Source: Granulosicoccus sp947495035 (GTDB lineage: Bacteria > Pseudomonadota > Gammaproteobacteria > Granulosicoccales > Granulosicoccaceae). Taken from it: a DNA stretch of 64,000 bases. Positions 25,801 to 33,835 of this stretch are shown here, in pieces (the first letter of the stretch is position 1; the number at the start of each line of letters is the position of its first letter). Under the pieces are notes generated by a model. That model ran no database searches. It was not told where the DNA came from and was given only the letters and a program-made list of their open reading frames with translations. Where the stretch lies: the NCBI RefSeq assembly GCF_050589605.1, contig NZ_JBNGOO010000003.1. The stretch is one strand, 5' to 3'. A program made the translations under genes and the position numbers.

Positions 25801-28212
25801 CACCCGATAATCGAAACGCGGGTCAGGCGCATGAGTGGGCACCAGAATGCGTCCGTTGGCCGGCACAAGTGACCGTCGCAAGGTCGGGTCACGAGCCGGT
25901 TCCTTCTCGGCACGCGTGGAGCCATCTGCCGGTGTACCACCGACCGCATAGATATCCACCCGGCGATACTGTATACGGGTGATCTCGGCAGCATGATCCA
26001 CATCCTGATCAGCCGGCCAGCCGTCACGCTCTTCAAGAACTTCGATCAGCCTGCCGTTCTCGAGCGTTGCATCACCCACCGCCTCGAATTTCTCGGCCTG
26101 CTCCAGCCCGATATCGCCATCTTCCTCCAGCGTATTGCCATCATCCGTAGCACCGGGCGGGTCGACCCATGCCGATTGCTCGCCGCGCTGATATACCCGG
26201 TTCAGCGCAACTGCCGTGCTCGTCGGATCGGCACCGGTGAGCAGCTCGGCGCCCTTGCTGGCCCGGCGCTCGGCCAGGTCCGTGTTGTAGGCATCATCAT
26301 CGATATCATCACAGCGTCCCACCACCAGGAATAGAGCACCCGGATAGCGCGCAGCCCAGTCCTGTACTTGCGGACGAATGGTGGACTCGTTGTCACCACC
26401 GTTGGCGCCGACCGGTGCCAGCGACACACCCTTGTCATCCCTGCCCCAGCCCCGCACCACATTGTCATCAAAGGCCATCAGCACACGAATGTGGCGATCA
26501 TGTTCCACGACTGCAGGCGCGGCACCGAGCGGAATCACCACCTGAGCCAGACCGTCAGCGGGCACCACGACATTGGCAGACGTCGTGTTGTCCAGTACGG
26601 CTTGCTCCGCCTTGGTATTGCTCGCACCACTGGCGTGAAAATCACTCAGGTCGAAGGTCGCCTCTACATCCGAGATGTCCTGCGGTACCGTCGGATCCGA
26701 GCCGGTGAAAACACCATCCTCCGTACCGACAAGCAGTTCTCCGGTATCGATGATCCTGATCTTGAGATGGCTGACGCGTTTGGGATCACCATCCTGCGGC
26801 TTCTCGCTGAGCTTGATCAGGTGCTCGCCGGTCAATCCCGTGACATCCGGCATGAACGTGGCCCCCTGATGCCGGATGTTGCGTGCATTGAGCTCCCACT
26901 CGAAGGCTGATGTACCCGGCGCCGTGGATACGGCCTCGAACGTCAGCGCGTTGATCTGTGCCACCGTGCCTCCCACATGCACGACATTGTCCAGCACACT
27001 GCCATTGATGGTCGTTCGAACCACCGCTCCCTCACCTGCGGCCTCGAAGCGGAAGATGACCTCCGGGTGCTCGACGGGATCGTCCACCCCATCGACATGT
27101 TCCAGGGGCGTCACACGCAGTTCCTCACCGTGCATGACGGCTCCGCTGGACACATCCACGTCATCGTCTATCGAGTCATCCGGCCAGTGCCAGCGGGCTG
27201 ACCAGTCTTCGAGAACACCGCCCTCGGGCGGAGCGCTGGCGGTGAACGCGGCCTGCAAGGTGACCCTGTCATCCTGATCGGCAACGATTGCCACCTTTCT
27301 GGACAGCCCCAGCCCTTGAGCCGCCACTTCCTCCTCACCCTCCTGTCTGAAGCGAAAGGTGTCAGGGTTCAGCGCAGATCGACCGAACTGCAGCTCGAAG
27401 TCGCCCTGAATACCCGCCGGTCTGCCGAACAAGGCATTCTTGACGCTGCCGGAAACATCGCCGACGAGAGGCAGGTTTCGAGGTGCATAGAGGGTTGCCT
27501 CCTTGACACTCAGCCCTTCCCACGCGGCCTCCTGCCCTCGTTCGATCACAGCTGGCGGTGAATACTCCGCCGAGAAATCATAGGCCAGCTGGTTGATGGT
27601 CATGCCCAACTGGGATTTCCCGAAGAAGAAATGCGGTGGACTGCAGGTCAGCGAGAACACACCGCCGGAGGTGGCCGTGGGATCCAGCGGATCGCTTTCA
27701 TCAATGAAACTGGTCACGATATCGGCGTTGCCAACCCGGGAAAACCGGACAGTGGCAGACCCGATGATCTTGACACGATCACGTCCGGGGTCCCGTACCA
27801 GATGTCGCGGCGCGGTACTGATCTCGGGAACGTAGATGGCAGGCTCCAGAGCGTCAAGAACCAGAACGAAATCGGCCAGGCGAACATCCAGTTGCCAGGA
27901 GCTCGGACCCGGTTCCAGATTGTTGACGATGGCTGCCCGGGACACGGCAAACTGAAAAGGCACACCGGCATGGATCAGTGGAATCTGCAGGGTGCCGATA
28001 CCGATGTCCAGCTCCTCGATATCCGCACTTGCACTATCGACGATGGACTGCAAGACACCGTGGTGATGAATGGCTCCTGCAGATCGCGTGGTACGGTGCT
28101 GTGTGACGACAAAGCGATCGGTGAAATTCTGGAAGACAGGAGGCAGCGCAGCATTGATCCGATCTGTCAATCCAAACAGATCAACAAGCGGTATTCCTGC
28201 AGTTCTGGCCAT
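19876..28212 (-). CDS. Giant-operon protein 1: 2778-aa beta-rich multidomain protein
   Basis: First gene of the operon. GGGAGG lies 5 bases before the ATG at 28212; an in-frame start at 28296 lacks this. No signal peptide. Visible parts: residues about 620-660 resemble the end of an OmpA-like domain (FLVVGRCDDIDDD then YNTDLAERRASKGAELL). Residues about 860-1480 are a long amphipathic beta-rich stretch full of Gly and aromatic residues (such as YGFKGLFVMNGER), reminiscent of DUF6603-type proteins, a resemblance I cannot test. About 1820-2258 hold three tandem modules of about 145 aa, each opening with C-x-x-F-x-G/D-x and closing near a GE(A/S)xFxRLCC-type motif, degenerate in the third. The C-terminal 500 aa contain FnIII-like strands. 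Function unknown; probably extracellular, surface or particle-associated. Confidence 0.82.
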   Translation of the reverse strand: MARTAGIPLVDLFGLTDRINAALPPVFQNFTDRFVVTQHRTTRSAGAIHHHGVLQSIVDSASADIEELDIGIGTLQIPLIHAGVPFQFAVSRAAIVNNLEPGPSSWQLDVRLADFVLVLDALEPAIYVPEISTAPRHLVRDPGRDRVKIIGSATVRFSRVGNADIVTSFIDESDPLDPTATSGGVFSLTCSPPHFFFGKSQLGMTINQLAYDFSAEYSPPAVIERGQEAAWEGLSVKEATLYAPRNLPLVGDVSGSVKNALFGRPAGIQGDFELQFGRSALNPDTFRFRQEGEEEVAAQGLGLSRKVAIVADQDDRVTLQAAFTASAPPEGGVLEDWSARWHWPDDSIDDDVDVSSGAVMHGEELRVTPLEHVDGVDDPVEHPEVIFRFEAAGEGAVVRTTINGSVLDNVVHVGGTVAQINALTFEAVSTAPGTSAFEWELNARNIRHQGATFMPDVTGLTGEHLIKLSEKPQDGDPKRVSHLKIRIIDTGELLVGTEDGVFTGSDPTVPQDISDVEATFDLSDFHASGASNTKAEQAVLDNTTSANVVVPADGLAQVVIPLGAAPAVVEHDRHIRVLMAFDDNVVRGWGRDDKGVSLAPVGANGGDNESTIRPQVQDWAARYPGALFLVVGRCDDIDDDAYNTDLAERRASKGAELLTGADPTSTAVALNRVYQRGEQSAWVDPPGATDDGNTLEEDGDIGLEQAEKFEAVGDATLENGRLIEVLEERDGWPADQDVDHAAEITRIQYRRVDIYAVGGTPADGSTRAEKEPARDPTLRRSLVPANGRILVPTHAPDPRFDYRVRLLLGWDKPTADGFDKAVPNLGELDVVWTPAETPLPPLSIPGGGGATTPVDMSSETWIVEMRFIHDEITDFTRISLGLRSEGDDDGLGSIESSLFTSTMALAPMLLSGIRPQDNAVGAGARITALVALAGLSQLETSPGNKLISDDSKTSLIAVRGEIDMRSAADPGAAYQLKVLAEYTCTLHVDFGKLGLRTRDDKPLKIRYKDVGISFDNTREGWEKLGLAYDTRSLEIEDPGVWRIDGVLGELLRIVEVEMGNGSLWIEARLAIGLNLGIINVTEAIVRMTFGNDPLPVFELRGFVLTANIPNVLEGEGRLRIESNGTVRAGVEANIIPVGLGCSAGLAFGKPFGNPPGSLPDIFLELFLGVQFSTPVPLAQSGAALYGFKGLFVMNGERAIADDPPDRIQAELDWWNQSPGEKYRPELGQYALGVGVVLGTMPDASFCFSASGMLVVAFPDPEVILGVDVEIISVPDTQASEGRKQRSTITGLIVIDDEAVTVAVSATYEIPKVLSLKVPFGAYFPYSLQGTYVRIGSDGFAGRSGEPVTLTLLPGTLDAQAWAYLMIEQDGLPSLGGDPRFSFDGFSVGMGAGWSIEWSAGPIELRASAKVLVGFGTRPLLIKGGVFVDGELDLVVLSISARGEIILTYLDGEVYLEGEFCGSVDMFFFSLEGCVGVKFGVELLPDDPPEPEAPIVSIDLTDRQDRIMGAATTAITASTLPAEPIFRLVTDGNGNTSNEGVAPADNQTVWADTAPILNFRQHASMGMPSGDRIAPVASGGSSLWSGSNRLKYAYRIDQIVLRKRGGGDVGDPAKAIQTVWMSSPVKLPDSSGVNNPASSEHEGPRLKLLDWDPWTWVENTDSGGEGTGGDPVDEIEDLCEPLPEPRRACIYGRAARGVSLYQVRFRAESAASPPYPSKFFLTAEPAVTVGDRRFAGAALQALLASTGAIVQPGVVVDLPMTISLRGEVVKRGYRLPFGRQTRAQGLRDTPLPWQGQFDRDILQPELTFLVCESAGQAGDTRVECFDFDGVRPDGKHLNLVLESLTIRALDQQKPFAAVDRLNSVNTPVTLGSDGRADISFPQSGIELFLKQPCVQVEVFFWKPSSSPIEVSAIDTTGAVADTATISISPNGPVSARLTGVAGIVRLRITGGSGESLFYRLCCSLSDEPETPPRCETFKGVKLRDDGFQSLTHNGIQLGVLKRSDTLRMTDRIDQSGPTPRLGRDRIPEFLFPQAGMSIQLPEACREVELWVMLGATEVVATGFDARNKEVARVRSPSKQQTPLRLQLSSSGDPIKSIRLTGGAGEASFFRLCCLSTVSREHCINFKGLRLPDNVSSFSHGNVAFSDLGERNGLRLVDQVDITTSEPQPGSDGVPELLVPSAGLSIKLPQAADTVVIRAMTFGGVVKGEARNATGARVDGAVTSGEKGVEHELRFAGSGIVSIELFSDAEDSVIHEICMGASQSQDDVAPIGEQNLLPVVFGKPGRDERGDRWPARVITSHKLPDERHCHVVAYRAEDPARAYDSFDMLSPRGVEVTFLSACGTDLVAVENRLNDQQLRDERLSVLTAVLQAEVTERRDIILEADTIYEIEIGWSWQAWEGNDDGTDSPPAIPDAGNWQAATEPQVFAFATAGDTLGVGNEQDGLNEHVFDARDMARYIHRVEPVDGRVVHFTDDPLWVHFNEGHVSQLAEIYGYELALEVRRTDPPPQTTPALLAEKMAPLPVIVSWHNGPTTFNSTGANRINDALVAAPCLPEGAATGGASMAAQVELEPRAMYDLNLVARDSSGLSILVSGTRFTTSRYSGPGQMLADMGYDAGSDAPFPAEEIIITGAAPSLSGAMEESDAALGVLLAELDADTLPLPADRPNSYVFWRFDGSDWVIDGVLVDALEPMKREGAVITAGGSEIVSRLQLSGGVIGVETLQVYRANTQWTRVFLAPTTAIKPSGETRLELTFSTPDGDISGARLLGTVPRMLALEGLV

Positions 28213-28490
28213 GCTGCCTCCCTCGTACCGATGAACGCTGGCAAGTGACGGAAATGGATCCCCTACACAATGGATCAGAGCGGCGCGCTGACACAACTGA
28301 CAATTAGTTTAAGGTCCGGGTGTCCAGGCGCCTGCTGTTCTGCCCCAAGGGATCAATGGTCAACAGACAACACCGCTGCAACCCGCCTGTCACTCTCAAT
28401 GAGACAGGAAGACGCGCACCGGAAACGCGATGGGCCGGTGAATACTGTCATGCGTCTCACCCGTGGCTGGAAATACGATAGTCTTGACAC
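28213..28490. promoter_or_regulatory. Divergent promoter region of giant operon and DUF3891-like gene
   Basis: These 278 bases separate two divergent genes and must hold both promoters. The ACAATTAGTTTAAGG patch near 28300 is the most AT-rich part. I could not identify convincing -35/-10 pairs or an operator. Confidence 0.35.
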
Positions 28491-29147
28491 ATGTTCGAGT
28501 CCACACGCCGCACCATCAACTTCACCCAGTACGAGCACATGCGCCTCGCCGGAATATTGGCGCAACACTGGGGCAACGATGACTTCGATCGTCCCGAGCT
28601 GCCATCGGCATCGTTCAACGCCGGTGTCGCCCTGCACGATCTGGGTTTTGGTACCTGCGACGAATTTGCCATCGGAGCCATGTCAGCCGTGGAACGCGCC
28701 TATACCCTGGAGCGGCTCATGAATACCGAGCTCAGTGATCGCGTTGCCGAAACCGTCGTCAAGCATCATGCGCTGCGCTTGATGGACGATGATGAACATG
28801 CCTTGCTGAAGAATGAATGCCGTCAACGCATTCGAGCGCTGGCCGAGACCACGCAGATCAGTGAAGCACTCTACCAACGTGCCGATGCCGTGACCGCCTT
28901 CTGCGACAGCGTCGCCTTCCATTTCTGTTTCGAAAAACCCTTCAAAGGTGCCGTCTCTGTCTACCCTCGCCGTGAAAGCCGGCAACGCCGCTCACTGAGT
29001 ATCACGATGAACGGCGAAGGCCTGGTACAAGTCTCGCCCTGGCCCTTTGACCAGGCTTCGCTGGATGGCTACCTGCTGGCGTTCGAGCGAGAGACGTATC
29101 CGTCGACGCTCAGAGCAATACAGGTGCCTTGGGAGATCAAGCAGTAA
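28491..29147 (+). CDS. DUF3891-like HD-fold protein
   Basis: A 218-aa cytoplasmic protein. The N-terminal part (TQYEHMRLAGILAQHWG, residues about 12-28) and GVALHDLGF (about 46-54), then VKHHALRLM, give a pattern of spaced His/Asp residues like the DUF3891 family, which resembles HD-type metal-dependent hydrolases. The C-terminal third (GAVSVYPRR, LSITMNGEGLVQVSPWPF) is the beta-rich end seen in that family. No paired gene is obvious: it is divergent from the giant operon and convergent with the catabolic operon. The family assignment is from motif memory and moderately sure; no substrate is known. Confidence 0.6.
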   Translation: MFESTRRTINFTQYEHMRLAGILAQHWGNDDFDRPELPSASFNAGVALHDLGFGTCDEFAIGAMSAVERAYTLERLMNTELSDRVAETVVKHHALRLMDDDEHALLKNECRQRIRALAETTQISEALYQRADAVTAFCDSVAFHFCFEKPFKGAVSVYPRRESRQRRSLSITMNGEGLVQVSPWPFDQASLDGYLLAFERETYPSTLRAIQVPWEIKQ

Positions 29148-29312
29148 GTTGCGGCAGTCGTGATGACTTGCTCTGCTGCACGTCATGCAGTGCAGAGCCT
29201 CACGGCCAATACCGTATCGACCACGCTCAGCGCTCCTGCTGCCGAGGCCAGTCCCGAGCCCGATTGAGAAAGTTGCTACTGGTCAGCCAGGCAGATCGAC
29301 GCTGGACAGCTT

Positions 29313-29999
29313 TCAGGATTGAAGCACGTAGCGGCTGCAGGTCCTTGGGTCCTCAAGCAAGGCATAGTGACCCAGACCCGGTATTTGAATCAGGGAGCCC
29401 TGCGGCGCGACTTCTGCCGCAGCACGAGCCAGAGTCAACGGAGCCTGCCCATCGTCACTGCCCGTGAGCACGGTAACAGGAACCGACGTACCTGCCAGAT
29501 GTTCCAGCGCCCCCGGGCGAGACAAAGCCAGTTCAGTCTGTGCATCGATATGTATCGTTGAATCATCGGCCATGGACAGAACGAGAGCCCGTGCCGCTAC
29601 CGGGTCCCGACCTGCCATCGGCTGAAGTCGTGTTGCCAGCGCCGCGGCACCGCCCTGCTGCCGAACATCACGAGCAAGCGCAAGACGACCCTCACGCTTC
29701 AACGGATCGTCCGCATACGGGTTGAGTCCGAACAGGAGAAAACGCGATGCACTCAGGCGATCCGCCAGATGCGCTGCAACAATGGCCCCCAGTGAAAAGC
29801 CGCAGATGATCGTATTGGCGTCTGTCAGCCTTTCCAGATCCTCAAGATAGTCCTCCACGCCCGGGCGATCCAGCAGAACGACCTGCCGCGAACTATCCGG
29901 CACATTCAGACCATCGAGAAAGCCATCGAATACAGCACCCGTGCAGAGTGTTCCCGGCAACAACACCCAGGAACACTCATGGAACGACTCAGTAGCCAT
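29313..29999 (-). CDS. Alpha/beta hydrolase
   Basis: A 228-aa serine hydrolase fold protein: oxyanion region WVLLPGTLCTG (residues about 11-21), nucleophile Ser in CGFSLGAIVAAHLA (near 84), acid Asp in VLTGSDDGQ (near 180) and catalytic His in IPGLGHYALLE (near 210). Cytoplasmic, no signal peptide. The ATG at 29999 overlaps the end of the aldolase gene by 11 bases, so it is the last gene of the seven-gene catabolic operon and probably opens an ester or lactone intermediate of that pathway (inference). An earlier in-frame start at 30041 lies deep within the aldolase gene and is less likely. Confidence 0.85.
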   Translation of the reverse strand: MATESFHECSWVLLPGTLCTGAVFDGFLDGLNVPDSSRQVVLLDRPGVEDYLEDLERLTDANTIICGFSLGAIVAAHLADRLSASRFLLFGLNPYADDPLKREGRLALARDVRQQGGAAALATRLQPMAGRDPVAARALVLSMADDSTIHIDAQTELALSRPGALEHLAGTSVPVTVLTGSDDGQAPLTLARAAAEVAPQGSLIQIPGLGHYALLEDPRTCSRYVLQS

Positions 30000-30786
30000 G
30001 AGTGCCTTCAGCCCGAGCAGGTTTGTCACCCTCTGAACCAATGAGTTCGCGTACGGCGCCGGACAGACTGCGAGTCAGGTGTGCAAAGTCGTTGCCCGGT
30101 GTCACCAGCGCACAGCCTTGATCGATTCGCTTGCGCGCCTCTGCCGCATCGGCACAGAAAATGCCCACAGGCATATTGCTTTTGCCGGCACTGGCCAGTA
30201 CGGACTCGATGGCTTTTTCGGAGTTCGGACGAGGCTGCGTTACCCGCCCTTCCATCTCGAAGGCCAGATCATTGGGTCCCAGATACAGCATGTCGACCCC
30301 ATCCACCGCCAGAATATCGTCGATTCGCTTGACGGCCTCTGCCGTTTCGATCATCGGAATGGCAAGGACGGTATCGTTGGCTTGCGCGACATAGTCCTGC
30401 CCGCCATAGAGCAGACCGCGAGAGGGTCCGAAACTGCGGTTGCCAATGGGTGGATATCGGCAAGCTGCCACCAGGCAGGCTGCCTGCTCGGGTGTCGAGA
30501 TCATCGGGCAGATGATGCCGTAGGCCCCGGCGTCCAGCAGATGCATGATCCTGGCGGGATCGAGACTGGGGACGCGCACCAGCGGAATTGCCGGTGTTGC
30601 CGAGATCGCCTGCAGCATGTGCAGGGCCTCCTGAAAGCCCAACATGCCATGCTGCATGTCGACCGTCACGGAATGAACACCGGAGTGTCCCACTCCTTCC
30701 GCCGAATAGCTCGATGCGATGGACAACCAGGCATTGATGACCGGCTCACCCGAAGCAAGTCGTTTCTTGACCAGATTCGCACGCAT
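29989..30786 (-). CDS. HpcH/HpaI-family aldolase
   Basis: A class II (metal-dependent) pyruvate aldolase of 265 aa that splits 2-keto-3-deoxy or 4-hydroxy-2-oxo acids to pyruvate plus an aldehyde. Family signatures are VTVDMQHGMLGF with the catalytic His, PLVRVPS with the substrate Arg, the metal ligands in IPMIETAEA (Glu) and YLGPNDLA (Asp), and the AGAYGIICPM strand. The ATG at 30786 overlaps the stop of the cupin gene (TGATG). It sits in an operon with a sugar-type ABC transporter, so a role in sugar-acid catabolism (as for 2-keto-3-deoxy-rhamnonate or -glucarate aldolases) is likely; the exact substrate is open. Confidence 0.9.
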   Translation of the reverse strand: MRANLVKKRLASGEPVINAWLSIASSYSAEGVGHSGVHSVTVDMQHGMLGFQEALHMLQAISATPAIPLVRVPSLDPARIMHLLDAGAYGIICPMISTPEQAACLVAACRYPPIGNRSFGPSRGLLYGGQDYVAQANDTVLAIPMIETAEAVKRIDDILAVDGVDMLYLGPNDLAFEMEGRVTQPRPNSEKAIESVLASAGKSNMPVGIFCADAAEARKRIDQGCALVTPGNDFAHLTRSLSGAVRELIGSEGDKPARAEGTHGY

Positions 30787-31913
30787 CAACCGGCCCTCTT
30801 GTAGTTGCTCAATAGCGATGCCTTGGCAACATATCCGCCGGCATCCAGCGCCAGCCCCTCGGATAGCGCAGCCTCGATTACCGACTCCTTGAAAACCGGC
30901 ATCTTGCGGTGATCACCTGATACCACCACAAGCAGCTCTGCCGGCTCCTCTCCCGTGGCTTCGATCGACCGCACGACGTCGGCAGGAATGGAATACGTCT
31001 CCCAGGCGTCGAGCGCCACAATGACATCGGCATCATCGTTGAACGTGACTCGTACGCTGCCGGAACGCATGATGAGTACCATCTTGTCCGGCAGAGAAAA
31101 TGAACTGACACATTGCCCGGCCTGCAATCGCAACCATTCCACCGAGAACCCGTGTGGGTTGGTCACCGGTACGACATGTTTGCGATTCTGTGTCAATCCG
31201 AAGCCGATGACCGGCGCCATCTCCGCACCGCACCCCGGAAGTGATGCATCGATGAATGCCGGCAGGAACTGTCGATCGGACTCGGTCACGATGCGCCGCC
31301 GCATCTCTTCACGGGAAACTTCCCGCAGCTGCTCCACCTCGCTCGCCGGCATGGGTGCAATACGACCACTCTCGTCGGGTACGGCATCGCCTCGTGATGT
31401 ATCGATCAGCGTATTCTCACTGGAAATGTACAGGCCATAGTCAGCGGCCTCACGGATGATGTCAGGATGGAAGATCACACCACCGGTGTTGTCACCGCCC
31501 AGAGCCGTGAAAAGCCAGCCGTCATCCGGCCCCGTATTGGTGAAACCGCGAAAAATCCAGGTGGGGACCGAGACGATGTCGCCTTCGTGCCCGACTATCT
31601 CGTTTTCTCCGTTCGATCCCCAACGGAATGTCCACTCACCCTTCTGCACGATGAACACCTCGGCAGTGAAATGAATGTGCAGATTGTTGGTGATACCGTT
31701 CGGCATTGCCGCAGCACCGATATTGAAACCATGAGGCTCCGGCAGATTCACGACTTGCTCGGCGGATGAGGTAACGCCGGGGCCGATGATGGAATAGTTC
31801 TCCTTCAGGTGTGAACCCGGCTTCTTGCAGTCGATGAAGGCCACCGTGCAAGAGACATAGTCGGAGCGTTTTATCCGGCGTGATTCGGCGTCTACTGTGG
31901 AGATTGTCGTCAT
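30786..31913 (-). CDS. Double-cupin domain protein
   Basis: A 375-aa protein with two cupin-like halves. The first holds the metal-binding pattern NNLHIHFTAEVFIVQKGEW (His-x-His...Glu, residues about 75-95) and the second motif GDIVSVPTWIFRGFTN (about 112-127). The second half (about 250-345: VEWLRLQAGQCVSSFSLPD, VLIMRSGSVRVTF, AWETYSIPADVVRSIEA) has the cupin shape but lacks most metal ligands. It may be an isomerase, lyase or dioxygenase acting on the substrate brought in by the adjacent transporter. The start at 31913 sits behind AAGGGAAAAAATACA; an earlier ATG at 31952 would overlap the ATPase gene. It is 35 bases after the ATPase stop. Confidence 0.8.
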   Translation of the reverse strand: MTTISTVDAESRRIKRSDYVSCTVAFIDCKKPGSHLKENYSIIGPGVTSSAEQVVNLPEPHGFNIGAAAMPNGITNNLHIHFTAEVFIVQKGEWTFRWGSNGENEIVGHEGDIVSVPTWIFRGFTNTGPDDGWLFTALGGDNTGGVIFHPDIIREAADYGLYISSENTLIDTSRGDAVPDESGRIAPMPASEVEQLREVSREEMRRRIVTESDRQFLPAFIDASLPGCGAEMAPVIGFGLTQNRKHVVPVTNPHGFSVEWLRLQAGQCVSSFSLPDKMVLIMRSGSVRVTFNDDADVIVALDAWETYSIPADVVRSIEATGEEPAELLVVVSGDHRKMPVFKESVIEAALSEGLALDAGGYVAKASLLSNYKRAG

Positions 31914-31948
31914 TGTATTTTTTCCCTTGTCTGGTCTGTTCTGCCAGG

Positions 31949-33004
31949 TCAAGCGTCGAGACGCTGACCGGAATTCCTGTCGAACAGGTGTGTTCGGGCA
32001 CCCTGCTTCGGTGTCAGGGCGCAGGGCGAATTGATGGCCGCTTCGAAGTCCGCGGGTCCTCTGGCACAGATCGATGATGTATTCTCGCGCAGTGTCACCA
32101 GGGTCGAATCTCCGGTCAGTTCCAGGGCGTAGACACTGCCCTTTATCGGCGCTGTCTCAGCGGTCGTAATCTCCAGATCTTCCGGGCGGATACCCAGGAC
32201 CACATCCTCCCTGTTGGCCCCTTCAACCGGCAGGGAGATGCCCGGCGCCTCGAATCTTCCTTCGCTGATCCGACCCTCGATCAGATTCATGGGCGGAGAT
32301 CCGATGAAACTTGCAACGAACAGATCAGCCGGCTCGGAGTAGATCTTCTTCGGTGTATCGAGTTGTACTATTCGCCCCTCGCGCATTACCGCAACCCGGT
32401 GGGCCAGCGTCATCGCCTCCATCTGATCATGCGTGACATAGACAGTGGTGACGCCAAGCTCGTGATGCAGGTGCTTCAGTTCGGCCCGCATGGTAACGCG
32501 CAACTTGGCATCCAGATTCGACAGCGGTTCATCCATGAGGAAGATCTTCGGTGTGCGCACAATGGCCCTTGCCAGGGCAACTCGCTGACGTTGTCCTCCA
32601 GAGAGCTCCGAGGGTCGCCGCTTCAACAAGGCGCCCAGCTCGACCTTGTCGGCCGTTTCCTGTACTCGTGCGTTTCTGGTCTTGCGATCCACGCCTCTCA
32701 ACTTGAGTGGATAGGCAATGTTCTCTGCCACGGTCATATGCGGATACAGGCCATAGTTCTGAAAGACCATGGCGATATCGCGATCCTTCGGTGCCTTGTC
32801 GTTCACACGTTCACCGGCAAAGAACAGATCTCCGGCGGTGATGTCCTCCAGTCCGGCAATCATGCGCATCGTGGTGGTCTTGCCGCAGCCGGATGGTCCC
32901 AGCAGCACCAGAAACTCACCGTCATCGATGGTCAGGCTCTGTCTGGAGACCGCGAGAAAATTTCCATAGCGTTTTTCGACATCAACAAGCTGTACTTCGG
33001 CCAT
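31949..33004 (-). CDS. ABC transporter ATP-binding protein, MalK/UgpC type
   Basis: A 351-aa ATPase energising the sugar-type importer encoded upstream. Walker A is GPSGCGKTTTMRM (residues about 35-47), signature LSGGQRQRVALARA (about 134-147), Walker B IFLMDEPLSNLD, and switch His in VTHDQMEAMTLA. The C-terminal 110 residues form the TOBE/MalK regulatory region (VVLGIRPEDLEI). Length and tail are typical of the CUT1 family. It starts 12 bases after the second permease stop and is followed by the cupin gene. Confidence 0.95.
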   Translation of the reverse strand: MAEVQLVDVEKRYGNFLAVSRQSLTIDDGEFLVLLGPSGCGKTTTMRMIAGLEDITAGDLFFAGERVNDKAPKDRDIAMVFQNYGLYPHMTVAENIAYPLKLRGVDRKTRNARVQETADKVELGALLKRRPSELSGGQRQRVALARAIVRTPKIFLMDEPLSNLDAKLRVTMRAELKHLHHELGVTTVYVTHDQMEAMTLAHRVAVMREGRIVQLDTPKKIYSEPADLFVASFIGSPPMNLIEGRISEGRFEAPGISLPVEGANREDVVLGIRPEDLEITTAETAPIKGSVYALELTGDSTLVTLRENTSSICARGPADFEAAINSPCALTPKQGARTHLFDRNSGQRLDA

Positions 33005-33016
33005 TTCCGCGTTCCC

Positions 33017-33835
33017 TTATTTGACTGCACCGGCTGTCATGCCGCGCGTGAAGTGTTTCTGGATGAGAAGTGCCATGATGAAGATCGGCACGGTGATCAT
33101 TACGCCTGCGGCACTCATGAGCTCCCACAGATCACCTCGTTCTGTACGGAAGCTGACGAGCCCGACAGGAAGCGTCACGGCATCGCGACGGGTGAGAATC
33201 AATGCGAACAGGAATTCGTTCCAGGTCAGAATGAAGCAGAAGATGGACGAGGTCAGAATGCCCGGCGCTGCCATGGGCAACACGATGTCCCTGATGACCC
33301 TCAGCCGAGAGGCACCGTCGATCATGGCGGCCTCTTCACTGTCGGTGGGAATCGCATCGATGAAGCCCTTGATCATCCAGATGACGAAGGGTGTGACGAT
33401 TGCCAGGTTCACGATGATCAGGGCAATGCGCGTATCGAGCAGATCCAGGGTGCGAAACATCAGAAAGAACGGCAGCACGATCACGACCGCCGGAATGAAC
33501 TGGGTTGACAGGATCAGGAAAAACAGGAATTTCCGTCCCTTCACACGAAACCGGGAGAAGGAATAGGCGGCCAGCGATGCACACGGCACGGCGATCAGTA
33601 CCGTTACCGAGGCAACTATCACCGAATTCAGCACCATGTCACCCAGGTTCCAGGGATCGGAAAATACCGTCACGAAATTGGACAAGGTGGGGCTGAAGTC
33701 CAGAGACAGTGAGTAGGCATCCCGCGGACGTTTGAAGGCCGTCAGGAACATCCAGAGAATGGGGAACAGAACGATGCACGAGATCAGCAGCAATACAGCG
33801 CGCTCGCTCCACCAGAATATGCTTTTCTTGTTCAT
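33017..33835 (-). CDS. ABC transporter permease, MalG/UgpE type
   Basis: A 272-aa inner-membrane protein with about six transmembrane helices (first at LLLISCIVLFPILWMFLTAF, residues about 14-33). The EAA loop contacting the ATPase is seen as EEAAMIDGASRLRVIRDIVLPMAAPG (near 168-193, shown as the conserved EAA---G---I-LP pattern). Its ATG overlaps the stop of the first permease by four bases. It is one half of the heterodimeric channel of the family 1 binding-protein importer. The substrate is probably an oligosaccharide, polyol or sugar acid, not determinable here. Confidence 0.94.
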   Translation of the reverse strand: MNKKSIFWWSERAVLLLISCIVLFPILWMFLTAFKRPRDAYSLSLDFSPTLSNFVTVFSDPWNLGDMVLNSVIVASVTVLIAVPCASLAAYSFSRFRVKGRKFLFFLILSTQFIPAVVIVLPFFLMFRTLDLLDTRIALIIVNLAIVTPFVIWMIKGFIDAIPTDSEEAAMIDGASRLRVIRDIVLPMAAPGILTSSIFCFILTWNEFLFALILTRRDAVTLPVGLVSFRTERGDLWELMSAAGVMITVPIFIMALLIQKHFTRGMTAGAVK

